The notes: generated by a model not told the origin, from the letters alone. Numbered from the stretch's first letter, positions 39,401 to 46,866 are shown. The stretch: DNA of 64,000 nucleotides from Tritrichomonas musculus (GCA_039105265.1 JAPFFF010000001.1:62001-126000); one strand, 5' to 3'. Numbers and translations: made by a program.

Positions 39401-40844
39401 GTATGAACTTACCACTGATTGGTTGCTTGCCACCTGGGTAATCATCACCGCCTAAACCAGGGTAGGTGAAATCTTCAGTACGATATGTGTTGATACTCAC
39501 GTTATCACTGCTCATCGTTAGGTTTGATAATGCACTCACCATCTTAACGAATCCAGTTAATACACTGAGTATGTCATTAGCAATGGATAGGCCACTCTTG
39601 ATTGAGTCAGTGAATTCATTGTAAGCTGCTTGTAATCGTAGTTGTTCTTGTATGCCATTGATGATTGCACGTAAAGTGGAGTAGTCATATGCTAGTACGT
39701 CAACAGTACCACCAACTACGTTTAGATCCCTACGCATTGTCATGATGTTATCAGCCCATATGATTTTCGATGAGTACACGTTATGATCTGTGACGAGTGT
39801 GGTACAATTACGTGGATCAGGTTTAACTTCATAAAACTGTTGTATGATCATTACATCGAATGGATTGAATGTATCATCAGCTAGTTGTGGTGTTTGTTCG
39901 AAGTACTGCTTTTCAATGTAGATGTTGATGTCATTATTAGCATTTGCCTCTGGTACTACCTTGTTTGAATGCACTGCTTCACGACGATAGTTGAATGATT
40001 CAATGACTGGGTTATCGTTCCATGTATGAATGTAACTCATGCTGAGTGGTGATATTGGATGAAGATCCCATCTCAATGGGGTGACGTATAGTTCATCATT
40101 AACGGTGAATGTAATGTCGGCCATCAAGTAGAGTAGGTTGTCTGATTTGATGTTGTTGACTTTGATGGTAAACTCTTGTGCATCACATGAGCTGCCATTG
40201 ATGGTGTACTTAGGTGTTGATGATAGTTTGATCGTTGAGTTCGATTCATTAAGTTCAATGATGGGACCATCTTTCTGTGCAACTCTCCAGTTGGTGATGT
40301 GGTTTGATAGTAAGGTTGCAACGTTTGATGTGTCAGTAACAGTTTCAATGCATGATAACCACTTAACGATGTAGTCAGAGTGTTGAACGATTAAACATGG
40401 GCTGCCATTGTTGTTGGTTGTGGTTGACTGCTTAGCGAATGATAAGTTAACGACGTTATTACCTGACCATGACTTACCATTCCATGTCAATGCCCATGAG
40501 TGGCCATAGAGATAATCATTGAATTCAAAGCGTGTGTCAAGTGGTATGTTGTAGTTTGAATCGATGTTCCATGTCATGACATAGTACTTTGACGTTTGAC
40601 TTATGGATGATGGTTTGTATAGGTAAAGCTGATCTGATTCATTAAGTGTGAATTGAGTATTATCCTTAATGGTTGTTTGCATTGATTGTAATGCGTCATC
40701 GATTTCATTCTTAGTATAGATGCAATTGATATGTACATCATCTGTTTTACCATTGCGTGTTAATTTTAATTCACCATTACGTATTCTCATATCGTAACCC
40801 TTATCAGTGAGTGATAGTGCTTGAGCAGCAAGTGGTGCTATCAT
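33432..40844 (-). CDS. giant Maverick fibre-like protein
   Basis: 2470 aa, a third of the element. The N-terminus has MRIRNGELKLTRNG and IYTKNEIDDALQSM, like phage tail-fibre segments. A ~300-residue beta-rich module (GHSWALTWNGKSW ... QQFYEVKPDPRN) occurs twice, near residues 50-430 and 1330-1660. Between them lie acidic repeats and a TQDVTQAST stretch (~1015-1060). A Gly/Ala hydrophobic segment (GIALGAVGCVLGATG) is near 1700. Two 42-residue repeats (YALKSEIPTNHVTT, EYMLKSDMPDD) plus partial ones span ~2040-2300. A coiled-coil stalk (NLQRENESLRARLDALVNKL) and a beta-rich ~120-residue tip follow. This architecture suggests a trimeric attachment fibre; function is inferred. Confidence 0.85.
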   Translation of the reverse strand: MIAPLAAQALSLTDKGYDMRIRNGELKLTRNGKTDDVHINCIYTKNEIDDALQSMQTTIKDNTQFTLNESDQLYLYKPSSISQTSKYYVMTWNIDSNYNIPLDTRFEFNDYLYGHSWALTWNGKSWSGNNVVNLSFAKQSTTTNNNGSPCLIVQHSDYIVKWLSCIETVTDTSNVATLLSNHITNWRVAQKDGPIIELNESNSTIKLSSTPKYTINGSSCDAQEFTIKVNNIKSDNLLYLMADITFTVNDELYVTPLRWDLHPISPLSMSYIHTWNDNPVIESFNYRREAVHSNKVVPEANANNDINIYIEKQYFEQTPQLADDTFNPFDVMIIQQFYEVKPDPRNCTTLVTDHNVYSSKIIWADNIMTMRRDLNVVGGTVDVLAYDYSTLRAIINGIQEQLRLQAAYNEFTDSIKSGLSIANDILSVLTGFVKMVSALSNLTMSSDNVSINTYRTEDFTYPGLGGDDYPGGKQPISGKFILDMDTNAESHVLKRFIPGQTTIPAAVSSMTATDLVLSALDSLTQIGNATTTLIAGGLTLDRIPAIVDATRTIQQSLHTITDSVRELRRRWRERTNNNTIVDHTITNTDEMELDDIDDDATTTNTPAVRLTHETVTNTSAFSQPLFGDHTIESLSNLSIDELLDLNTYDPIEGPQIGDIMVRRVGDNRFGLIYVTRVNDKGVNKIIYMRRIDNESSTLTSQQLSLCTMRSVNTNSMWSVNDNGTVYTAAQIERMEPDERYQFESSHPEYVFTRNVDNEMGVSWTEVRDMNGSIQAVIDVRIAVSTDVSSDEISIHSPESNITINSHGISMQQGDINATGQDEVHELVANEYNVVVSTHELTPTTDGDVTIPNTTLTLADVEQMDWYERHRLTNENPAIRFRPHDATLNDADEEYTEVLHSNNVIGVIDRRRLNQVSIDGNRITISNPHTSLVLSDSDIAWMRQHDEQQQSTLRGFISNINSRIEEIEHDVEWLLDHPSLTDRYVVCRGQRILVPMVDALLYIPRAIHKSNQPSAQDVTRDAAHDVSPQVVTQDVTQDVTQASTPVVTQVVTQASTQDVTQASTNDSTSILQPIIDWCTSTEDDISLPNDNDQAVSLNSCVNICKSFRDTIKGPLALLSYKVQELESNNQPTTSESDEFAIQEGYPVYYVKHDDITVYSPTVSSESNVDDPVNDPVIIMKITLPTALKNKLTASTSVDVFKIHLRNMLLFDWQGNILNDFIISAKDGKFICPELTHNVARDCCTYSTRKRDDPEIMFASYFNIEPYIRFLNGDIVIHNLLSTDALVARKPTIKCDIIDATNALKLQRSDTYYFYRPSMIDYDEHVKYTDMFANEQLEYECECYRMVYKIPSTYDIPTNLTFKFSEYCFGNTWALTWDGNKWVGDSIQGRFQSKVISKCKTRDPKEDNYGSTGCMVAVKRDTLNYRAIPEDKTRGLAYSLLNTCRNDGKYEVLIKLRDGRLVNASEYELNIGYSFILNGATMDGYDLVAMSCTYNNYSTSTLKVSDIELLYLDLTLPHQEHTMRLSFTVGEVHNKNDVYDRGYVDLSGALDTVERVAYVWSKTPTQTSNDDGLTPRDIALYLRHDYTDPIDEVNWDPSTNAFEYIIKQQFYEVSPNPNSATTLYTDFNITSSKIITADNITTMRSDLNLVTNNVDVVSYDVKEVQSKVDALGSQMTDQQAKTKYLEKEVDKIDMKANVGIALGAVGCVLGATGIGVAGKALSFATKGVGSAVKSGGRELVNTITKASDVGADVLDDMVGKLTDELPDIGSDIFFGDLVGSAKMATLSVTNSSTQAVTQDEALSRIAQWCDEEYIPVTEMNFSDELDDPSKVAMTLTSTMDMCKRFRHTLKPTIKALANAISDVSVQMDGYVNKNELARNDTIDVVGKVDGKTIQLIAEDTITSGVLKVKLMVRTISEFNDIDYDEHYVTINIVDDAIAEFIGTDTFPAATMSGNIITINNPHNVQVTSITVKENTSVRQLTLTTNDLAYTCDIDAVNKSIDSLRAQLELNDESLAKTLNDFPTVDEVNTALDTVKNESDIKYALKSEIPTNHVTTSQLTSTLNEYMLKSDMPDDYVTMVDLDGYALKSEIPTNHVTTSQLTSTLNEYMLKSDMPDDYVVVDQLDGYARLDDIPTDYVKAATLNEYMLKSELPNNDITLGSYRKLDNIMVYSEMTVESLATSSGYEYAKVTPTTGNPNGYHFIGRYTDAITNETVKFDIIWKTSSDQGMTKNYYLNGNFNGVRLQYDISTGYVYARHYSNNGMRECSLTLTHVYMPSDSLMLKSDMPDDYATMGDLDGYALKSELNTYAKSHQDLARIVGDNVSTILTMNSQISNLQRENESLRARLDALVNKLTRINYTFSVANSNIIRYQFEKQLDTYDGTLYLTYNETKDNVASKREIKINISFNVNNSPKYEYQCEPTKIWLNNIEFPLSGNNFIINATANYIMINSSFFTSNGILLEDNTKNVIHSLS
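34450..34735 (-). repeat. 126-bp coding repeat in the fibre gene
   Basis: Two highly similar 126-bp units encode 42 residues each (YALKSEIPTN ... DLDGYALK). Diverged partial copies lie at ~33,950-34,020 and 34,400-34,450. Typical of phage fibre shafts. Confidence 0.8.
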
Positions 40845-40854
40845 TTACCATCGA

Positions 40855-40860
40855 TAAAAT
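40855..40860 (-). promoter_or_regulatory. ATTTTA box before the fibre gene
   Basis: On the reverse strand, 10 bases before the fibre ATG (40,844). It lies within an imperfect palindrome (ATCATTT...AAATGAT, ~40,840-40,863) that also contains the start of the forward gene at 40,859. Confidence 0.45.
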
Positions 40861-41617
40861 GATACTTTCATTGAAAAGCATTGGGCCAGACTACAATCGT
40901 ATACGTGCTAACATACAAATACCATGGAACTGTCAATATATCGAGTACTACGTTGCGTCAATCAATACAAAGAATGTGTTACTTATATCACATGATGATA
41001 GCATAACATATGAGTGGAACGATAATGATGATGATAATACACGCCAAACCACTACTATGAAGTTGGAAGACAGATACTATTCAATACCAAGTGATATACC
41101 CGATTTGTTTAACGTGCAAGATGTTAATGGGCGACCAATTATGGAAACACGAATAAGTAACAATACTAATATCATTTACATAACACCACATGTTGATGAC
41201 TTTACTATCACATCAATGTCACATCGCATAGCATTGATTACTGGGTTGTATAACTTACCGCTTAACCAACCGTTAGTAAATGGTAGAACAATGAGATGCA
41301 GCATTCCAATATTAGACTACGCTAACAAGCTATACTTGATATCGAAGCAAGGTCAAGCTATTCAATCCAACTTGGGTGATGCTGAGTATACACCATCAGT
41401 GATAGCTAGCATTGATCATGTCATTCGATATGGTGTGCCAATCATACAGAACTTTGAAACGTATGGTAAGCCAATCAAAAATGTTGTTAACATTGATTCA
41501 TTCAAACAGATTGAGTTGGAGTTGGTTGACTTCGAATATCAACCTGTTAAGTTAATGTCACCTATGTTCGTTACGATTAAGGTTAACCCATGTGATCCAC
41601 CAAAGATGACGCTGTAA
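40859..41617 (+). CDS. Maverick candidate minor capsid (penton-like) protein
   Basis: 252 aa from the ATG at 40,859 (MILSLKSIGPDYN); the upstream extension would overlap the fibre start. Beta-rich, with IQIPWNCQYIEYYVASI, FTITSMSHRIALITGL and a closing IELELVDFEYQPVKLM then FVTIKVNP strand pair, similar to the end of the protein at 25,095. A single jelly-roll penton protein is expected in Mavericks, and this is the best candidate by size and pattern. It lies head-to-head with the fibre gene (14 bp between start codons), which would suit coordinated production of vertex and fibre. The assignment is inferential. Confidence 0.6.
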   Translation: MILSLKSIGPDYNRIRANIQIPWNCQYIEYYVASINTKNVLLISHDDSITYEWNDNDDDNTRQTTTMKLEDRYYSIPSDIPDLFNVQDVNGRPIMETRISNNTNIIYITPHVDDFTITSMSHRIALITGLYNLPLNQPLVNGRTMRCSIPILDYANKLYLISKQGQAIQSNLGDAEYTPSVIASIDHVIRYGVPIIQNFETYGKPIKNVVNIDSFKQIELELVDFEYQPVKLMSPMFVTIKVNPCDPPKMTL

Positions 41618-41624
41618 AAATGAT

Positions 41625-41870
41625 CTATTTTTGTTCTGCACTAATGTTGGTTGTTATGGCAGCCTTAAATGCGCGCAACTCAATGAGCTCTTGCTTTTTA
41701 CGTTCACGGTATTGCTTTTGTTGTTGCCTTCTAGCATTGATACGTTCTTCATCAGTGAGGTAAAGCTTTTTACGACCACGCTTTTTAGGTTCATTAACAA
41801 TACCCTGCTTTGATTTGAGTGATTTAACTACAGCTGTATCGTTAAACAATTCAGTGTTGATGCTTGACAT
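41625..41870 (-). CDS. small basic bZIP-like Maverick protein
   Basis: 81 aa from the ATG at 41,870 (MSSINTELFND). Very basic: a KKRGRKKLYLTDEE segment, then a single charged helix INARRQQQKQYRERKKQELIELRAFKAA. It resembles the basic region of bZIP proteins without a clear leucine zipper, so DNA binding is plausible. A TAAAAAT (ATTTTTA on its strand) box lies 11 bases upstream. A related basic helix occurs in the outer-element ORF at 52,009. Confidence 0.6.
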   Translation of the reverse strand: MSSINTELFNDTAVVKSLKSKQGIVNEPKKRGRKKLYLTDEERINARRQQQKQYRERKKQELIELRAFKAAITTNISAEQK

Positions 41871-41881
41871 TTGCAATGAGA

Positions 41882-41888
41882 TAAAAAT
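41882..41888 (-). promoter_or_regulatory. ATTTTTA box
   Basis: Reverse-strand box 11 bases before the ATG at 41,870. Confidence 0.5.
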
Positions 41889-41959
41889 CATATTATGAAA
41901 TGTGATATGAAAACAAAATGAAAAATTTTATGTGCTTATTACGTAATGCATTATGCAAT

Positions 41960-42295
41960 GTAGTGGGAATGATTTAAATATCACTTAATGTATAGCATAG
42001 TGTATCACTTAATGTATAACGTAGTGTATCACTTGAATGTATAGCTTAGTGTATCACTTAATGTATAGCATAGTGCATCACTTAATGTATAGCATAGTGT
42101 ATCACTTAATGTATAGCATAGTGTATCACTTGAATGTATAGCATAGTGTATCACTTGAATGTATAGCATAGTGCATCACTTAATGTATAGCATAGTGTAT
42201 CACTTAACTGTACATTGAGTTATCACTTGAGGTGTTACATTGGGTTATCACTTAACTGTACATTGAGTTATCACTTGATGTGAGCATTGGCTATG
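41960..42295. repeat. ~24-bp intergenic tandem array C
   Basis: About 13 units near TGTATCACTTAATGTATAGCATAG, some shifting to CACTTGAATG or CATTGAGTTATCACTTGA. The unit shares its first half with array A (32,297-32,590). It separates two reverse-strand genes. Confidence 0.85.
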
Positions 42296-42311
42296 ACCAA
42301 AAATGAATCGT

Positions 42312-42764
42312 TTAAACTGTATCATTAATAGCATCTCTAAATGCTTCAACTGAGTTCTGCTCATTGAGTTTACTTCTACGTTCATTGATGGCATCATTTG
42401 CTTTGGCATAGATTGATTCATAACGTTTCAACTCATGACGTAAGCATAACTTATCAATGTAATACTTGTAATAGGTATGTGTTTCATTGTTGTCTGATAC
42501 AAACTGACGTGGTGTTAGGTCAATGGTCAACAGCATTGGATTACGATAAATGGTTCGATAACGATTCTCACGTATAGTTATGTATGGTACCTTACCAAAT
42601 ATGTTAATCAACCCATTCATATCAATGGTTCTGTTACCATCGATGACTAGTAATGGTCGAACACTAATGCCAAATTCAATAGGGTATATCTTACTATCAA
42701 GATAGACGATTAACTTATCATCATTAGTTGGTTTGATTGTTTCAACGAAGCTAGTAACTGACAT
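42312..42764 (-). CDS. Maverick hypothetical protein next to PolB
   Basis: 150 aa from the ATG at 42,764 (MSVTSFVETIKPTN). A longer frame reaches back into the PolB gene but lacks a suitable start context. The beta-rich first half (LIVYLDSKIYPIEFGI, PLLVIDGNRTIDMNGL) is followed by a helical, charged C-terminus. Not recognised. A TATTTTTA box lies 15 bases upstream (42,780-42,787). Starts 65 bp after the PolB stop on the same strand. Confidence 0.6.
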   Translation of the reverse strand: MSVTSFVETIKPTNDDKLIVYLDSKIYPIEFGISVRPLLVIDGNRTIDMNGLINIFGKVPYITIRENRYRTIYRNPMLLTIDLTPRQFVSDNNETHTYYKYYIDKLCLRHELKRYESIYAKANDAINERRSKLNEQNSVEAFRDAINDTV

Positions 42765-42779
42765 TGTTTGTGATGCGAA

Positions 42780-42787
42780 TAAAAATA
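42780..42787 (-). promoter_or_regulatory. TATTTTTA box
   Basis: Reverse-strand box 15 bases before the ATG at 42,764; it supports that start over the longer frame. Confidence 0.5.
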
Positions 42788-42829
42788 ACAATGGTGAAAT
42801 GCAATGTTTATACATGAATTGTTGTAGTG

Positions 42830-45800
42830 TTACTTGAATTGTAGTGTACGACAGAATTGGGGTAATGTTATTTGTTGAAATGACTTTGTTTTTCGGAAGC
42901 AGTTGCAACCATCAGTTAAGTCAAATGTGATTGCTTCACCATGATACATACGTTCATACAACTCTTCAACAGTGATGTTCATGCGTTTGCACTTGTTGTA
43001 GATGCATTGATTTGGAATTCCTTTAGCCCTAACATGATACCCCACATTGTCATGTTCATCAACGAGTATATCGAGATATGTCTTCTTACCCAATGCAATG
43101 AGCTTACGTGAGTGGATCTTACCAACTGCACCAGGGAATGAATCGAAGTCACAATGAAACTGTGTCATATCACTGCCAATTAACTCTTTACCATATGTTG
43201 CTTTGAATAATGCAGCTAACTTATCAACATCATCTTCATTTAAGTGCATGCTATCAGTATCTTGGTAGTATATCGCTATGTCATTCTGTTCAGCGAGTGT
43301 CATGACTTGATTCATGATGTGCTTACTCCATGATAACACTGTCGCACCAAACTGTGGTAGGTTGTAGTGGTCATTGATTGGTTTGATTACCTTAATGAAT
43401 GCCTTAGTATTGTCATTGGTGACAACCTCTTTGATATAGTTATAGTTGCGATATATGTATGGTATGACATCATCATTGTTAACGATCTTAACTTCATCTG
43501 TGATTGGCTTTAATATCGACTTGCCATAGATTGAGTTGAGTAGCAACTTGATGGTCTTCTCAAGTGGGTTGCGTTCACGCTTGTATGTCACTCTCAAGTT
43601 GAAGAGCGTTTTGATGAAGTCATTGATGAGTGTGTTGAAACCATCATTGAAGTAATAACCACGTATGAATTCATATTCAATATCATAAGCTGCAATCAAA
43701 TCAATCAAACCAATCTTGTCAATGTAGAAGTGGTCAACTGGTTGGTTGCAAAACAGTTTAGTACCAGCTTCATTACGTATGAATACTTGACCGAACCTAT
43801 ATGGATACTTTGACTTAGGTGTTAATCGTTTGATGTTGATCTCAATGAAGAACGTATCATAACACATGAGTTGATCGTGAGTTGTGTTTGATGGTATAAC
43901 TTGTGGTTTACCCTTTGGTATGCCTGGCATGATCGACATTGCAGATGGATATAAGCTGACTGCATCGAAGTCCTGTATCTTACCTTCAACATATTGCTTC
44001 TCATTGTTAGCTGTCATTGTTCTACCATCACTAACACAACGTTGGATGAAGTTCTGTGGCTTACCTGATAGTTTGAAGCAGGCTTTGAAGCAACCGTATG
44101 TACGTGCGAAGTCATAACCTATCGCGCTGATTGATATGTACTGGTTAATGCCAGGGAATTTACTCTTAGCATTGGTGAACACTTCATTAAGATCATGATC
44201 AAACTTAAGTAAGCCTTTCATGAGTGTGTAGCAATCTGCACGGCAGTAGAACATAGCGTATTTCATTATGTCAATCATGTGTGTGGATTCATTGTATGTG
44301 TATTCGAATAACCTATTAGCGTGTCGTGCATTGATGAGTAGCTGCTTGCAATCTTGTGTAAGTTCATCTAATGTCATATCATCAATGTGTTCGTTGCGAT
44401 ATTGATCTTTGAATTCATCGAATGGTATCATCTTACGTTTGATGTTAGCTTCAGTGTAGAGTTTATATGGCATGATTTCTTTATGACATGTGAGGTTGAA
44501 CATATTACCGAACTGTGATAGTGGCGCTGGTATGAGTGAGTAACTGTTACGGAATGTTAAACGCTTGATGACATCTTCATATTCACCTTTACGTTTGTTG
44601 TATATCGTTATAGGTCGTTCCATAACTACTTGCAAGAGTGTACCAGTACGTTGTGTAACATGAACATTCCAACCTGGTTCATTGATGAAGAAGCAAGCGT
44701 CATACTTAAGGTTATGGAAGTATGTTAATGAATTGTTACATAAATCATCTAAGAATCGCTTTGCAATGTCATCACCAGTGTAATCAATAAAGCCTCTACC
44801 ATCAAACCTACAACACAAGTATGGACGGTGTGGTGATACCGTTACGTCTGTCTCGAAGTCAGCGTAGTAAACCCTTGTCCATGGCGTAATACGTTTGGCT
44901 TTAGATTCTTCTTCTTGACAACATAACGTTTCAATATAGTCGAGTTCAATGTAATCATTCAAGTGGTTATCGAACTCACATGTTGTTAATATGTTTTGTT
45001 CACATTGATTAATCTCACGGAAGCAGTTGCATTCAAACATAGTTTCCATGACTGACAACATAGGTGCACCATTTGAAGTATCACCTCGGTTATTCGTTAT
45101 CAATTGCCTTTCATTCAATGGTCGATCTGCAAATTTAACATCAAGTTCATCCCTATGTTTGATGTAATATGTAGTAATGGGTAATATCTCATTGTTATCT
45201 ATCATGAAGTGGCCTTTGTAAAGAAGCAACTTAACCTCTCTATCAGATTTAACATCAGCATTCTTACGTGTGTTTACACTTGGCTGTTTGCGGTGTCTAG
45301 ACTCTCTACTTGCATCAAATCGATACACAACGAAGTGGCATTGCATGTTGATTGCAATCTTAAGTATTTTCTTGTTAGGTACTGAACGTGTTCGCATCAT
45401 GCCACGTAACTTATCAATCTCATCATCAGTGAATACACCTGACTGAATGCATGCATATACGAAGCAGTTGTCAGTATAGTTTTTAGCATCAACCTCATGG
45501 TATATCTGATAACGTGTTAAGTCAAGCGATGGAATGAGGTTAACATATGGAAAGAATGCACCTTCATAAGCAGCACGAAATGCATCAACTGAAGTGAGTT
45601 CATTATATTCACCATCAATCTTCTCATAGAATGTTATCTTGCCATCATGCTTAGACATAGTAATGAACCTAATGACAAACCTAACTGGTATGTAATCTAA
45701 ACCAATTAACGTAGGATCAGTGTCAGAACCAAATGATTCAACTGTGACTTCACCAAGGATTGCACTAATCGCTGTTTCAATAGCTAACTCATTGTTTAAT

Positions 45801-46270
45801 GGGAATGCTTTTGGACTGCCTTCAAGAGGGTATCCTAATACAACTGGTTTAGGCATAGTTGATTTGTTCTTACGTATGTATCTTAACACTTGTGTGAATG
45901 CATATCGTGTTTCATCATCATCATTAATGTCAACCTCAAATGTTTCATGCCTTTTAATAGCAGTCATCATACGTTTCATCTCACGTTGATACTTAGCTGT
46001 GTCGTGAACGTTCTCTTCATAACGAATGCGTTCAGCAGTTTTGGATGTGTAACCTGCATCGATATTCATAAGTGAGTCAATGAATTGGTCATCGTCAATC
46101 ATTTGTAGGGTGCTAATAATCATGGATGGAGATGTGGATGTGCATGGTGCATTATCATCGTCATCAATAACAAACTCAATACCATCATCAATGTATATAT
46201 ACATATCATCGCCTTCTAATATGAGCATAACAACATCGTTATTGTCGTCGAGTAAATAGTAAATAGCCAT
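42830..46270 (-). CDS. PolB: Maverick protein-primed family B DNA polymerase
   Basis: 1146 aa. It replicates the element. Exonuclease motifs: ADFETDV (~470), FHNLKYDACF (~515) and YCRADCYTL. Polymerase motifs: A, FDAVSLYPSAM (~765); B, KLLLNSIYGKS (~910); C, YYQDTDSMHL (~1003); then a KKTY segment (~1060). All catalytic Asp residues are present. The N-terminal ~400 residues are acidic and include NYTDNCFVYACIQSG (~268) and KGHFMID (~352). A Cys near the start of a helix and a later His before a strand is the papain/OTU-like pattern reported at the N-terminus of some Polinton polymerases. Protein priming is inferred from the family. Confidence 0.95.
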   Translation of the reverse strand: MAIYYLLDDNNDVVMLILEGDDMYIYIDDGIEFVIDDDDNAPCTSTSPSMIISTLQMIDDDQFIDSLMNIDAGYTSKTAERIRYEENVHDTAKYQREMKRMMTAIKRHETFEVDINDDDETRYAFTQVLRYIRKNKSTMPKPVVLGYPLEGSPKAFPLNNELAIETAISAILGEVTVESFGSDTDPTLIGLDYIPVRFVIRFITMSKHDGKITFYEKIDGEYNELTSVDAFRAAYEGAFFPYVNLIPSLDLTRYQIYHEVDAKNYTDNCFVYACIQSGVFTDDEIDKLRGMMRTRSVPNKKILKIAINMQCHFVVYRFDASRESRHRKQPSVNTRKNADVKSDREVKLLLYKGHFMIDNNEILPITTYYIKHRDELDVKFADRPLNERQLITNNRGDTSNGAPMLSVMETMFECNCFREINQCEQNILTTCEFDNHLNDYIELDYIETLCCQEEESKAKRITPWTRVYYADFETDVTVSPHRPYLCCRFDGRGFIDYTGDDIAKRFLDDLCNNSLTYFHNLKYDACFFINEPGWNVHVTQRTGTLLQVVMERPITIYNKRKGEYEDVIKRLTFRNSYSLIPAPLSQFGNMFNLTCHKEIMPYKLYTEANIKRKMIPFDEFKDQYRNEHIDDMTLDELTQDCKQLLINARHANRLFEYTYNESTHMIDIMKYAMFYCRADCYTLMKGLLKFDHDLNEVFTNAKSKFPGINQYISISAIGYDFARTYGCFKACFKLSGKPQNFIQRCVSDGRTMTANNEKQYVEGKIQDFDAVSLYPSAMSIMPGIPKGKPQVIPSNTTHDQLMCYDTFFIEINIKRLTPKSKYPYRFGQVFIRNEAGTKLFCNQPVDHFYIDKIGLIDLIAAYDIEYEFIRGYYFNDGFNTLINDFIKTLFNLRVTYKRERNPLEKTIKLLLNSIYGKSILKPITDEVKIVNNDDVIPYIYRNYNYIKEVVTNDNTKAFIKVIKPINDHYNLPQFGATVLSWSKHIMNQVMTLAEQNDIAIYYQDTDSMHLNEDDVDKLAALFKATYGKELIGSDMTQFHCDFDSFPGAVGKIHSRKLIALGKKTYLDILVDEHDNVGYHVRAKGIPNQCIYNKCKRMNITVEELYERMYHGEAITFDLTDGCNCFRKTKSFQQITLPQFCRTLQFK

Positions 46271-46279
46271 TTAAATGGC

Positions 46280-46289
46280 AACAAAAATA
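46280..46289 (-). promoter_or_regulatory. TATTTTTGTT box before PolB, inside the terminal repeat
   Basis: On the reverse strand it ends 9 bases before the PolB ATG (46,270). It forms the inner edge of the terminal repeat, so an identical box exists at the left end (25,038-25,047), 47 bases before the ATG at 25,095. Confidence 0.6.
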
Positions 46290-46816
46290 GGCACGCTAAA
46301 AATATATGTCAGTCTAATTTCATAACGCATTAATGTGAGATGATTCGTTTAATATCAGGTGGGAATATATACTCTTCAATTGGATCACACTCGAAGTCAG
46401 CTTCATGTTCATAGTAACCAGTTGACATTTGCATGGTAAATAAAATATGGTTGATGCAATTAAACAGTTGATTCTCAGAATGGGTTGTAAGTTTTTTATC
46501 CAGTATGTAACATTGGTTGTAACTTGACGTTCCAACGTGAGATGATACGTTGTGATGTTAACTTTGGGTTGTAACATTGGATTATAACATTGGGTTGTAA
46601 CATTGGGTTGTAACTTGGCGTGCCAACGTGAGATGATGCGTTATGATGTTAACTTGGGCTTTGACATGAGTTGAAACGTAAGATGATACGTTGTGATGTT
46701 AACTTTGGGTTTTGACATGAGTTGAAACGTAAGATGATACGTTGTGATGTTAACTTTGGGTTTTGACATGAGTTGAAACGTGAGATGATACGTTGTGGAG
46801 GGTCATGTTACAACTT

Positions 46817-46855
46817 TAAGCAGGGTGAAGTGACGTAGTCACGGAGCCCTGCTTA
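46817..46855. other. nested hairpin at the Maverick right tip
   Basis: Mirror copy of 24,472-24,510: TAAGCAGGG/CCCTGCTTA outer arms and GTGAC/GTCAC inner arms. Confidence 0.8.
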
Positions 46856-46866
46856 GCTATAGTAGT

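Larger units (their letters stand above)
24461..46866. mobile_element. complete 22.4-kb Maverick/Polinton element
   Basis: 22,406 bp with 587-bp terminal inverted repeats starting ACTACTATAGC, a 5-bp target duplication and the core Maverick genes: integrase, packaging ATPase, capsid-type protein and protein-primed PolB. All its long genes are open. Forward genes fill the left half (25.1-33.2 kb), the reverse-strand fibre gene lies in the middle, and the polymerase runs inward from the right end. Base composition is less AT-rich than the surrounding element. Intact genes and matching repeats point to recent insertion. Elements of this class can encode virions (polintoviruses). Confidence 0.96.
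46280..46866 (-). repeat. Maverick right terminal inverted repeat
   Basis: 587 bp, mirror of 24,461-25,047, including the ~51-bp tandem units and the tip hairpin. Confidence 0.97.
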
